From: SHZI01 sp964407855
Lineage (GTDB): Bacteria; Pseudomonadota; Gammaproteobacteria; Steroidobacterales; GCA-2729495
Length of the DNA stretch: 64,000 nucleotides
Direction of reading: 5' to 3'
Assembly (NCBI GenBank): GCA_964407855.1
Contig: CAYOXI010000004.1
Location: 8,177-72,176, forward strand
The position numbers and the translations under genes are program-made. The notes under the pieces were generated by a model. The model had not been told where the DNA came from. It made no database searches and saw only the letters and a program-made list of their open reading frames with translations. This document shows positions 8,179-16,769 of this stretch, piece by piece (the first letter of the stretch is position 1; each line of letters starts with the position of its first letter).

Positions 8179-11100
8179 TCAACGCTCGGCTGGCTGCGCC
8201 TCGCCGAATTCGCGCTGCAGCCTGGCTACCAACCGGCTGATGTACTCAGGCGACTTGGTCTTGCGGGCTATCAGCAGATACATCGCAGGAATGATGTACA
8301 GCGTCAGGAAGACCGAGATGGTCACACCAAAGAACACCGTCACACCGAGTGTCCGGCGTGCCTCGGCGCCGGCGCCTGCTGCCAGCATCAGGGGCACCGA
8401 GCCAAAAGCCGTGCAGAGGCTGGTCATCACTACTGGCCGCAGCCGGATCGCTGAGGCCGAGAGTATGGATTCCGTGAACTCCACGCCGCGGTCCCGAAGC
8501 TGGTTAGCGAACTCGACAATCAGGATGCCGTTTTTCGCTGCCAGCCCGATCAGGATAATCGCGCCGATCTGGCTGTAGATATTCACCGTGGACCCGAACA
8601 GCCAGAGTCCGACCAGTCCGCCGAACAGTGCAAGTGGCACGGTAAGCAGGATGATGAAGGGATGCCGGAAACTCTCGAATTGCGCTGATAGCACCAGGAA
8701 TACGAAGATCAATGCCAGCGCAAACGTCAGGTAAACCGCCTGTCCCGACTGTTTCAGTTCCCGGGCTTCGCCATCCAACTCAAGCTTGATGCTTTCCGGC
8801 AGTTCCCGGGCAACAGTCTCCTCGATATAGCGCACCGCCTCGCCCAGTGAGTAGCCGTCGGCGAGGTTGGCCGTCATCGTTACCGACCGGAGCTGATTGA
8901 AGCGCTTCAGCTCCTTTGGTCCGGCAATCTCCTCCAGTTGTACCAGATTGGCGAGAGACACCAGCTGGCCCGACCGCTCCGAGCGCACGAAGATGTTCTC
9001 CAGGTCTGACGGCGTTGCACGGTCGCGGGCTACGCCCTGCAGGATGACGTTGTACTCCTCCCCTCGATCCACAAAGGTGGTGACAATGCGGGAGCCCAGC
9101 ATGGTTTCCAGGGTCCGGCCGATGCTCTGGAGGGAGACCCCGAGATCATTGGCCCGGTTCCGGTCGATGTTTACCTTGATCTTGGGCTTGGTAGGGAAGA
9201 AATCTGAACGCAGTCCGAGGATGCGGGGGTTTTCCCGATTAACCACCGCGATCAGGCGTTCCTGCTGCTCGGCAAGTTCCTCGTAGCTATTGCCACCGAG
9301 CACGAAGGCCAGCCCGCTGCCGCCAGTGCGGATCCCCAGGCTGGGTGGCTGGAATACCGTCGCGATCGCCCCCGGAATCGCGCTGACCTGCCCGCGGATC
9401 TCACCGGCAATCACCTGGGCTGACCGATCACGGTCTGCCCGGGACTCAAGTGGCATGTAGATGAAAGCGGTATTCACGTCCGATCCCCCACCCCACATGC
9501 CGGCCCGCGCTACGACCCGCCGGATCTCCTTCTTCTCCACATACGGCATGACCATGCTTTCCACGATCTGGACCTGGCGATCCATGTAGCCGGGGGTGGC
9601 ACCCTCGGGTGCGCGGATCTGCATCAGCACCATGTTGCGGTCTTCGGGTGGTGCGTACTCACTGGGCAGCGTGGCGAAAATCCCGCCAGCGGCGATCGCC
9701 ACGACAGGCAGGGCAACCACGGCCATCCAGGGACGGCGGAGAAACGACTCCAGTGAGCGGCGGTACGACTCGGTCACCCGCCGGAAGAACCCATCCAGGC
9801 GGGTTGCGAACCGCCCCCGCTGGATGCCGTTGGCGAAGAACTTGGAGGCCAGCATCGGCACCAGCGTGAGCGCGATCAGGCCGGAGAAGGCGATTGCCGC
9901 CGCGAGCGAGATCCCGAACTCCCCGAACAACCGACCAAGGTTGCCTGGCATGAACGAGATCGGGATGAAGACCGCAACCAGCACAACGGTAGTTGCCACG
10001 ACAGCAAAACCGATCTCCCGGCTGCCATCAATGGCAGCCAGCAGGGGTGGCCTGCCCATTTCCATGTGTCGGACGATGTTTTCAAGGACTACGATCGCAT
10101 CATCCACCACCAGGCCGATGGCGAGGAGCAGGCCGAGCAGTGTCAGGGTGTTGATGCTGTAGTCCATGGCCGACATCACGATGAACGCCGAGATGATGGC
10201 CACGGGGATGGTGACCGCGGGTATCACCGTGGCACGCAGCGAGCCGACGAACGCGAAGATGATGATCAGGACGAACATCAGGGCTTCGACGAAGACCGTC
10301 GCCACCGAGATCATCGACTCTTCAACAAACTTGGAGAAGTCGATAGCCACTGACAGCTCGATGTCGCCTGGCATAGTCGGCTTGAGCCGATCTACTTCGG
10401 CTGATACAGCCCGGTTGACCTCAAGGATATTGGCCTTCGCGAGCGGTACGATGCCGAGGCTGATGCCGGAGACCTGGTTGGAGCGGGAGAAGAAGCGCGA
10501 GTCCTCTGGCTCGATGCGTACCTCGGCCACATCCCCCAGGCGGATCAGGTAATTGTCAGCGCCCCGGCCGACGACGAGATCCTTGAAGTCCTCAGGTCGG
10601 AGGAGGCCGGTTTCGGTACGCAGGCTGAACTCCCGCTGCCGGGACTCGATTCGTCCGGCGGGCAGTTCCACGTTCTCGCGGCGGAGTGTGTCCTCCACAT
10701 CCTGGACAGTCAGGCCCCGGGCCGCCAGGGCATTGCGGTCCAGCCAGATCCGCATGGCGGTCCTCTGGGCCCCGCTGAGGCGGATCTGGGCCACGCCATC
10801 GATCACCGCGAGGCGGTCGATGAGATTGCGCTCGGCAAAATCCGTCAGGTCCATAAGGGACCGGATGTTGCTGTCCACTCCCACGTACATGGTGGCGTCC
10901 ATGCCCGCGTCCTGCTTTGTAACCTGCGGTGACCCTGCTTCCTCGGGCAACCGGCCGAGTATCCGCGACACCCTCTCCCGTACGTCATTGGCCGCACCGT
11001 CCGGGTCCCGATCGACGTCGAACTCGATCGTGACGATTGAGCGTTCATCCTGGCTATTGGAGGTGAGCTTGGTAATTCCCGAGATCCCGGAGATCTCATC

Positions 11101-11304
11101 CTCAATGACCTTGGTCAGGCGTCGTTCGACTATCTCGGCAGATGCGCCCCGGTAGCTGGTGCTGATGGATACCACCGGGGAATCCACATCCGGGAATTCC
11201 CGGACGGCCAGCCCGGTGGCAGCGAGGACGCCCAGGATGATCAGCAGCAGGCTGAGCACGCCCGCGAAGACCGGACGCCGGACAGAGATATCGGAGATGA
11301 TCAT
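8179..11304 (-). CDS. RND-family efflux permease (HAE-1 type)
   Basis: 1041 residues, typical for AcrB/MexF-like inner-membrane proton antiporters. It starts MIISDISVRRPVFAGVLSLL and has two six-helix repeats with large periplasmic loops. The proton-relay pair of aspartates is in TM4 (AIGLVVDDAIVVLENIVRHM) and the matching TM10 lysine is in GLAAKNGILIVEFANQLRD. It pairs with the adaptor gene 23 bases upstream. No outer-membrane factor gene lies nearby, so it probably uses a TolC-like channel encoded elsewhere. The substrate cannot be read from sequence. Confidence 0.93.
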   Translation of the reverse strand: MIISDISVRRPVFAGVLSLLLIILGVLAATGLAVREFPDVDSPVVSISTSYRGASAEIVERRLTKVIEDEISGISGITKLTSNSQDERSIVTIEFDVDRDPDGAANDVRERVSRILGRLPEEAGSPQVTKQDAGMDATMYVGVDSNIRSLMDLTDFAERNLIDRLAVIDGVAQIRLSGAQRTAMRIWLDRNALAARGLTVQDVEDTLRRENVELPAGRIESRQREFSLRTETGLLRPEDFKDLVVGRGADNYLIRLGDVAEVRIEPEDSRFFSRSNQVSGISLGIVPLAKANILEVNRAVSAEVDRLKPTMPGDIELSVAIDFSKFVEESMISVATVFVEALMFVLIIIFAFVGSLRATVIPAVTIPVAIISAFIVMSAMDYSINTLTLLGLLLAIGLVVDDAIVVLENIVRHMEMGRPPLLAAIDGSREIGFAVVATTVVLVAVFIPISFMPGNLGRLFGEFGISLAAAIAFSGLIALTLVPMLASKFFANGIQRGRFATRLDGFFRRVTESYRRSLESFLRRPWMAVVALPVVAIAAGGIFATLPSEYAPPEDRNMVLMQIRAPEGATPGYMDRQVQIVESMVMPYVEKKEIRRVVARAGMWGGGSDVNTAFIYMPLESRADRDRSAQVIAGEIRGQVSAIPGAIATVFQPPSLGIRTGGSGLAFVLGGNSYEELAEQQERLIAVVNRENPRILGLRSDFFPTKPKIKVNIDRNRANDLGVSLQSIGRTLETMLGSRIVTTFVDRGEEYNVILQGVARDRATPSDLENIFVRSERSGQLVSLANLVQLEEIAGPKELKRFNQLRSVTMTANLADGYSLGEAVRYIEETVARELPESIKLELDGEARELKQSGQAVYLTFALALIFVFLVLSAQFESFRHPFIILLTVPLALFGGLVGLWLFGSTVNIYSQIGAIILIGLAAKNGILIVEFANQLRDRGVEFTESILSASAIRLRPVVMTSLCTAFGSVPLMLAAGAGAEARRTLGVTVFFGVTISVFLTLYIIPAMYLLIARKTKSPEYISRLVARLQREFGEAQPAER

Positions 11305-11327
11305 GCTCTCAGTCTCCCTTGTTGGTC

Positions 11328-12419
11328 CTAGCCAGCTGGTGCGAGCACGACGGGGCTGCCGTTGCGGATTCGCTGCGTGCCCTCGGTGATGATCAGCGAG
11401 TCGGGCTCCAGGCCCTCCCGGACTTCAGCCAGTCCCGGCGCACGTCCGCCGAGGAGCACCTCCCGTTCCACCGCTTTGCCGTCTTCGACGGTAAAGACGT
11501 ACTGGCGACCCTGACGCGGAACCAGGGCTTCTTCGGGAACGAGCAGGACGTTCTCCCGTCGCTTCTCGAGGCCAACGGTCAGGAACATGCCTGGCTTCAG
11601 CATGCCTTCCTTGTTGGGGATCGTCGCGAGAATGGTGATGGACCGGCTCGTCGGGTCCACCCGGGTATCGATTGACACGACCCGCCCGGTGAAAGGCCTG
11701 CCAGGATAGACCGGACTCTCAGCCTGTACATCCATACCGGTTGCGAGGTCAGCAAGAAAGATCTCCGGGACAGCGAACTCCAGCTTGATCGTCCTCGTGT
11801 CATCCAGCGTGGTGATTACCGTATCGGGACCCACCAGGTCTCCCAGGCTGATGCGCCGCAGGCCGATCGTGCCGGCAAAGGGCGCACGGATCGACAGGAT
11901 GTCGAGGCGCGCCTGCGCGCCGCTAACCTGGGCCCGGGCGACCTCCAGATTGGCACGCAGCTGGTCCATGTCGGCGACCGAGACGGCGAGCGTCTCGGCC
12001 AGGGTTTCACTGCGGCGGAACTGGCTCTGTGCCTGGGAGAACTGGGCCTGGGCCAGACTCAGGTTGGCCTTTTCCTGTCGGGTGTCCAGCTCCACCAGCA
12101 GCTGCCCTGCCGTAACCACCTGACCCTCGTTGAAATTGATGCGGGTCACGACACTGGTAGTCCGGGAGGTGATGTCGATGGATTCATTGGCCCGCGCGGT
12201 ACCGAGCGCCGTGAAGCGGTCGGTGAAGGACTGGGGCTTCACGAGTTCAGCAATCACCTGGATGGGCATGCCCCCGCCGGGGCCACCGCGTCCTATCGGC
12301 GGGCCACCCGGACCCCCGCTGGTCGGAGCGATGGGTTCCGTGCCGCACCCCGCCAGGAGGGTGGCCACGAGCAGGCCTGCGGGCACGCGGCCCGAGCAAA
12401 AAATGGCGGGTCTCTTCAA
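11328..12419 (-). CDS. RND efflux periplasmic adaptor lipoprotein
   Basis: Membrane-fusion protein of about 363 residues. No ATG is available. I chose the TTG at 12419, preceded by GAGG and giving a lipoprotein signal MKRPAIF...LLVATLLAGC; a TTG at 12443 is the alternative. After a Gly/Pro-rich linker come the lipoyl half-motifs (INFNEGQVVTAGQLLVELDT and IRAPFAGTIGLRRISLGDLV) around an alpha hairpin, then the beta-barrel domain. It bridges the permease encoded downstream to an outer-membrane channel. Confidence 0.9.
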   Translation of the reverse strand: MKRPAIFCSGRVPAGLLVATLLAGCGTEPIAPTSGGPGGPPIGRGGPGGGMPIQVIAELVKPQSFTDRFTALGTARANESIDITSRTTSVVTRINFNEGQVVTAGQLLVELDTRQEKANLSLAQAQFSQAQSQFRRSETLAETLAVSVADMDQLRANLEVARAQVSGAQARLDILSIRAPFAGTIGLRRISLGDLVGPDTVITTLDDTRTIKLEFAVPEIFLADLATGMDVQAESPVYPGRPFTGRVVSIDTRVDPTSRSITILATIPNKEGMLKPGMFLTVGLEKRRENVLLVPEEALVPRQGRQYVFTVEDGKAVEREVLLGGRAPGLAEVREGLEPDSLIITEGTQRIRNGSPVVLAPAG

Positions 12420-12525
12420 TTCCGTGGAGTCCTCAGAGGGCAAAACTCTAACAGATTCGGCGGGGGTCCCGGCCGGATGTCCGTCCCGGAAGGCTCACGC
12501 GGGCCGGCTGCTTGCCGCAAATGCG

Positions 12526-13854
12526 CTAGCCCGCGGTCTCCAGTTCACGGGTCAGATTCCGGTGGCCATCGCGGGTCACGACGACGTTGTCCTCGATCCG
12601 GATGCCGCCGCAGGCCCGCAGTTCGGCAACGGCCCGCCAGTTGACCCGACGCCCGTGCCGCCCGCGCCGGAGGCGGTCCAGCAGTGAGTCGATGAAATAC
12701 AGGCCGGGTTCGATGGTCACTACCATGCCGGCTTCCAGGGGACGGGTGAGGCGCAGACGGGGGAAGCGCCCGGGTCGCGGCAGTGAGCCGCCGCGCCGGC
12801 TCGCCAGATCACCCCCCACATCGTGCACCTGCAGTCCCAGCAGGTGACCGAGACCATGGGGCAGGAACGCATCGGTTACCCGGCATGCCACCATCTCCTC
12901 CGGCGACATCCGGACCAGTTCGCGGCTGGCCAGTACGCCAGCGATTTCCAGGTGCGCAGCCAGCTGCAGCTCCGGAAAGCTGACGCCCGGGCGCACCATG
13001 GCGCACAGTTTCTGCTGCACCCGGTCCATGTCCCGGATGAGGCTCGCGAAGGTGCCACGCCGTGCCGCGTGTGTCCGGGTGATGTCCGACGCGTAGCCGA
13101 GGGCCGTGCAGCCCGCGTCCAGCAGCAGGCTGTGCCGGTCCCGGGGCGAGGGGCGGCCGCGTTCCCGGTGCTGATAGTGCAGGGTGGCGCCATTGCGGTT
13201 CATGGCGATGATGGCGGGATACGGGAGTTCCTGGTCGGTCTGGCCGCAGGCGGCGAGAAACATGAGTCCCATCTCAAACTCGCTCAGTCCGGCTTTGAAT
13301 GCCTGCGCAACCGCCCGGTGGCCGGCCAGTGCCGGTACCGTGGCCGCCCGGATGCATTCCACCTCCCAGGGTGTCTTCCAGGCACGCTCGTAGTCCAGTT
13401 CGGTGAGCAGGCCCCTCGGGTTGATCAGTCCATTGATGCCGGTGCCACGCCACTGTCGGGGATCGCCCAGCATGGCCAGGCGGCACGTCTCGCGGGGCAG
13501 GACCCTGCGCAGCGCCGCCCGCCGGGCGAGGGTCCGTGTGTCGAGCGCGTTCCGCCAGGGGCCGGCCGGGACCGGTGCCGCCTGATGCCAGTAATCCGGA
13601 CTCTCGACCACCACCAGCACGGGCCGGCGTCCGGGACGGTAGAGGAGGGCCGAGCCCGGGTGCGCGGTCAATGGAGCCCACTGGACGAAGAGTGGATCGG
13701 CCCGAAAAGGGTAATCCTGGTCATCCCGATGAATAGCCAGCGGCGTACCGGCACCGATCAGTACGCCATCGCAGTTGGCCCGGGCCAGGGCCGCGTCGTA
13801 ACGGGCACAAAGCGTGCGTACATGACTGGTATACAGACGGGACGCAGGGCGCAT
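12526..13854 (-). CDS. pepQ: Xaa-Pro dipeptidase
   Basis: 442 residues from the ATG (E. coli PepQ 443), although the frame is open 34 codons further upstream. It aligns along its length with PepQ: N-terminal domain with IHRDDQDYPFRADPLFVQW, then the pita-bread M24 metallopeptidase domain. Metal ligands are visible: two Asp in LLLDAGCTALGYASDITRTH, His in HGLGHLLGLQVHDVG, Glu in TIEPGLYF and Glu in GGIRIEDNVVV. It hydrolyses Xaa-Pro dipeptides in the cytoplasm. Divergent from trpS. Confidence 0.95.
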   Translation of the reverse strand: MRPASRLYTSHVRTLCARYDAALARANCDGVLIGAGTPLAIHRDDQDYPFRADPLFVQWAPLTAHPGSALLYRPGRRPVLVVVESPDYWHQAAPVPAGPWRNALDTRTLARRAALRRVLPRETCRLAMLGDPRQWRGTGINGLINPRGLLTELDYERAWKTPWEVECIRAATVPALAGHRAVAQAFKAGLSEFEMGLMFLAACGQTDQELPYPAIIAMNRNGATLHYQHRERGRPSPRDRHSLLLDAGCTALGYASDITRTHAARRGTFASLIRDMDRVQQKLCAMVRPGVSFPELQLAAHLEIAGVLASRELVRMSPEEMVACRVTDAFLPHGLGHLLGLQVHDVGGDLASRRGGSLPRPGRFPRLRLTRPLEAGMVVTIEPGLYFIDSLLDRLRRGRHGRRVNWRAVAELRACGGIRIEDNVVVTRDGHRNLTRELETAG

Positions 13855-13888
13855 GGCGAGGGTTTCCGCGGAAGGATCCCGGGCAATA

Positions 13889-13894
13889 TAAACT
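13889..13894 (+). promoter_or_regulatory. Predicted -10 of trpS promoter
   Basis: TAAACT (overlapping TATAAA two bases earlier) lies 9 bases before the trpS ATG. A weak -35, TTTCCG, begins near 13863. The next bases ACCGACCCT form a C-rich discriminator. Transcription would start within a few bases of the start codon. Confidence 0.5.
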
Positions 13895-13903
13895 ACCGAC
13901 CCT

Positions 13904-14908
13904 ATGGAAACGCATCTCACCGGGATCACCACCACCGGGACACCCCATCTGGGCAACTATGTGGGCGCCATCCGCCCGGCAATTGCTGCCAGTCGCAGGA
14001 GCGATGTCCGCTCGTTTTACTTCCTGGCCGACTACCACGCACTCGTGAAGAACCAGGATCCGGCAGCCGTGCAGCGTTCCAGTCTCGAGGTCGCCGCTAC
14101 CTGGCTCGCCCTGGGCCTGGATACGACGCGCTCCGTGTTCTATCGCCAGTCAGATATTCCGGAGATTCCGGAACTCACCTGGATACTCACCACGGTCACT
14201 GCCAAGGGCCTGATGAACCGGTCCCACGCCTACAAGGCGGCGGTCCAGGCCAATGATCACACCGGGGATGCCGATCCCGACAAAGGCATCACGATGGGGT
14301 TGTTCTCCTACCCGATCCTGATGGCCGCCGACATCCTGCTGTTCCGGGCGAACAGTGTCCCGGTCGGGCGCGACCAGAAGCAGCATGTGGAAATGGCCCG
14401 GGACATCGCCCAGCGCTTCAACCACCTCTACGCGCCGCTGCTGGTCATTCCCGGGGCGGACATCGGCGACAATACGGCAGTGCTCAGCGGGCTGGATGGC
14501 CGCAAGATGAGCAAGAGCTACGGCAACACCATTCCGCTCTTCCTGCCGGCCGACCAGCTGCGCAAGCTCATCATGCGGATCAGGACGAACTCCCTTGAGC
14601 CCGGCGTGCCCAAGGAAACGGCCGGATCTGCCCTGTTTGAGATCTACCAGGCCTTCGCCACCGCCGAGGAATCGGCCGCCATGGCGGCGCGGTATGCCGC
14701 CGGCGCAGGCTGGGGTGATCTCAAGCAAGACCTCTTCGCCTACCTCGACGAGCACCTCCGGAGCGCGCGTGAGGAGTATCACCGGCTCCTCGCGGATCCG
14801 GCCCACGTGGAGGCCGTGCTAAGGCAGGGTGCAATGCGGGCGCGGGCGCTCGCGACGCCATTTCTCCAGGAGATACGCTCCGCCGTCGGGATTCGAAGTC
14901 TCGCTTGA
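13904..14908 (+). CDS. trpS: Tryptophanyl-tRNA synthetase
   Basis: 334 residues, as for bacterial TrpRS. The class I HIGH-type motif is GTPHLGNY (residues 12-19) and the KMSKS motif is GRKMSKSYG near residues 199-207. It charges tRNA-Trp. No ribosome binding site precedes the ATG and a -10 box lies immediately upstream, so the mRNA may be leaderless. It is divergent from pepQ and converges with corA 6 bases after its stop. Confidence 0.97.
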   Translation: METHLTGITTTGTPHLGNYVGAIRPAIAASRRSDVRSFYFLADYHALVKNQDPAAVQRSSLEVAATWLALGLDTTRSVFYRQSDIPEIPELTWILTTVTAKGLMNRSHAYKAAVQANDHTGDADPDKGITMGLFSYPILMAADILLFRANSVPVGRDQKQHVEMARDIAQRFNHLYAPLLVIPGADIGDNTAVLSGLDGRKMSKSYGNTIPLFLPADQLRKLIMRIRTNSLEPGVPKETAGSALFEIYQAFATAEESAAMAARYAAGAGWGDLKQDLFAYLDEHLRSAREEYHRLLADPAHVEAVLRQGAMRARALATPFLQEIRSAVGIRSLA

Positions 14909-14914
14909 CTGCGC

Positions 14915-15880
14915 TCAGATCCACCGGGCACGGACGAGCCGGCGATAGAGCAGGATGCAGGCGATGGCCGTAAGCCCCACCACGACCGGGTAGCCGAACC
15001 GGGTTGCCAGTTCCGGCATGAACTCAAAGTTCATGCCGTACATGCTGAAGATCACTGTCGGGATCGCGAGGATGGCTCCCCACCCCGCCAGTCGCTTGAC
15101 CACATCATTCTGGCCCACGGTGACCAGGGCCAGGTTGACCTGGACAGCGGTGGTGAGCATCTCCCGGACCGTATCCACAGCCTTGATGATCCGGCTCACG
15201 TGGTCATCAATGTCCCTGAAGTAGGGCCTCAGTTCCTTGCTGATGATGCTCTCGTGAAAGCGGATGAGCTGGCTTGTGATGTCGCTGATCGGCAAGACGG
15301 CATCCCGCACCTTGATCAGCTCACCCTTCAGCTTGTACAGGCGGAGGATCGAGTCCCGGTCGTAGGACTTGTCGAAGATCTCCATTTCAACTTCCTGGAA
15401 GCGCTTCTGCAGCTCACCTGCCACGGGCTGATAGTTGTCCACGACGAAATCAATCACCGAATACAGGGCGAACCCGGGGCCCAGCGCGAGCCGGTGGGGG
15501 GACTGCTCGCACTTCTCGCGGACCGGGGCGTAGCTGACAGACGCGCCGTGTCGCACGCTGACGATGAAGTTGTCGCCAACGAACAGGTGGGTCTCGCCGA
15601 AGCGGACCTGGTCGTTCTCGAGCTGGGCGGTCTCTATGACGATGAAGGTCGATCCTGCATAGGTTTCGAGTTTTGGCCGTTGATGGGCGTTGAGCGCATC
15701 CTCGATAGCCAGGTCATGGAGGGCGAACTCCTCCTGAACCTTGCGCAGCAGCTGCGTATCCGGCTCGTAAAGGCCGAGCCAGACGAAGGTACGGGGCTCC
15801 TTCAGAATGTCACTGATGCTGTCGAGGGGAATGTTGCCCAGACTGACGCCATCCCGATAGGCCACGCAGTTGACGATCAT
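14915..15880 (-). CDS. corA: CorA-family magnesium/cobalt transporter
   Basis: 321 residues starting MIVNCVAYRDGVSLGNIPLD; the open frame continues upstream into the neighbouring gene, but only this part is CorA-like. A large cytoplasmic funnel domain is followed by two C-terminal membrane helices, with the signature YGMNFEFMPEL after the first helix. The conserved GMN selectivity filter is intact. It probably forms a pentameric Mg2+ channel in the inner membrane. Confidence 0.93.
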   Translation of the reverse strand: MIVNCVAYRDGVSLGNIPLDSISDILKEPRTFVWLGLYEPDTQLLRKVQEEFALHDLAIEDALNAHQRPKLETYAGSTFIVIETAQLENDQVRFGETHLFVGDNFIVSVRHGASVSYAPVREKCEQSPHRLALGPGFALYSVIDFVVDNYQPVAGELQKRFQEVEMEIFDKSYDRDSILRLYKLKGELIKVRDAVLPISDITSQLIRFHESIISKELRPYFRDIDDHVSRIIKAVDTVREMLTTAVQVNLALVTVGQNDVVKRLAGWGAILAIPTVIFSMYGMNFEFMPELATRFGYPVVVGLTAIACILLYRRLVRARWI

Positions 15881-15918
15881 CCTCGTACTCCGGCAGCAGT
15901 GGCCGCGGTGGCAGGATT

Positions 15919-16740
15919 CTAGCCCGGCAGCAGGGATCCGGAACGCTGCCGATAGCGGTCGTAGTCCGGATCGGATCCGTAGCGTTCCAGCTGCTGACGG
16001 TCCTGGTCGCGGGCCGCGTAATACATCAGCACCACCACATACACCGGTCCCGGCAGGGCGGCGGCCAGGGTCCACGCGCCCGGAGCGACGGTTACCGCTG
16101 CCACCAGCAGGCCAATCTGGAAGACGATCTCGCCGAGATAGTTCGGATGACGAATCCGCTGGTACAGGCCGGTGGTGACAAAAGCGGTCGGCCGGACGGC
16201 CTTCGCGGCCTGTTTCTGCTGGTCGGCCACCGCTTCCAGCAGCAGACCGACGAGCATCAGCCCGGCCCCGGCCAGGATGCCCGGCGGCAGGCCCTCGGCA
16301 GAACCCGCAATCCAGGCGGCCACGCCGAGGAAGGTCATGAGCCAGGCGCAGGAGATCCACATGAAGAGCCGCAGCGGGAGGGGCACGCTGTCGTCAGCCT
16401 TCTCTCCTTTGGCCCGGATCGCGGCATAGCCGCGGGTGCGGTGGCGACGGTAGACAAACCAGAGCAGGCGCAGCCCATAGGCCATGCCGAGGCCCGCGAC
16501 CAGCAGCGAGGCCGGCACGGGTCGCAAGGCCATGACGGCCAGGTTGACCAGCACCATGCTGATGGCATAGCCGTAGCTGAAGACCTGGACGAAATTCACG
16601 AAGATGATCGCGCAGCCGAGGTGGCCCAGCCCGAGCAGCAGCCAGTGGCCTGCTGTCCATTGACCATTGCTGATGCCGAAGCCGCACACCACCCACATGG
16701 CGAGCACGGCGGCAGGAAAGATCAAGCGCATGGGACCCAT
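15919..16740 (-). CDS. DUF1295 family membrane protein (steroid 5-alpha reductase-like)
   Basis: 273 residues with about six to seven hydrophobic helices. The C-terminal motif TTGLYQRIRHPNYLGEIVFQ is the signature of the DUF1295 / steroid 5-alpha-reductase C-terminal group of isoprenylcysteine-methyltransferase-like membrane enzymes. The bacterial substrate is not known. It follows uvrA on the same strand after 29 bases and may be transcribed with it. Confidence 0.85.
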   Translation of the reverse strand: MGPMRLIFPAAVLAMWVVCGFGISNGQWTAGHWLLLGLGHLGCAIIFVNFVQVFSYGYAISMVLVNLAVMALRPVPASLLVAGLGMAYGLRLLWFVYRRHRTRGYAAIRAKGEKADDSVPLPLRLFMWISCAWLMTFLGVAAWIAGSAEGLPPGILAGAGLMLVGLLLEAVADQQKQAAKAVRPTAFVTTGLYQRIRHPNYLGEIVFQIGLLVAAVTVAPGAWTLAAALPGPVYVVVLMYYAARDQDRQQLERYGSDPDYDRYRQRSGSLLPG

Positions 16741-16769
16741 CGAAAAATTCTATCCGATCCGCCGATCGC

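Noticed and set aside
12823..14256. 477-codon open frame on the plus strand
   Set aside because: Antisense to pepQ and out of frame with trpS.
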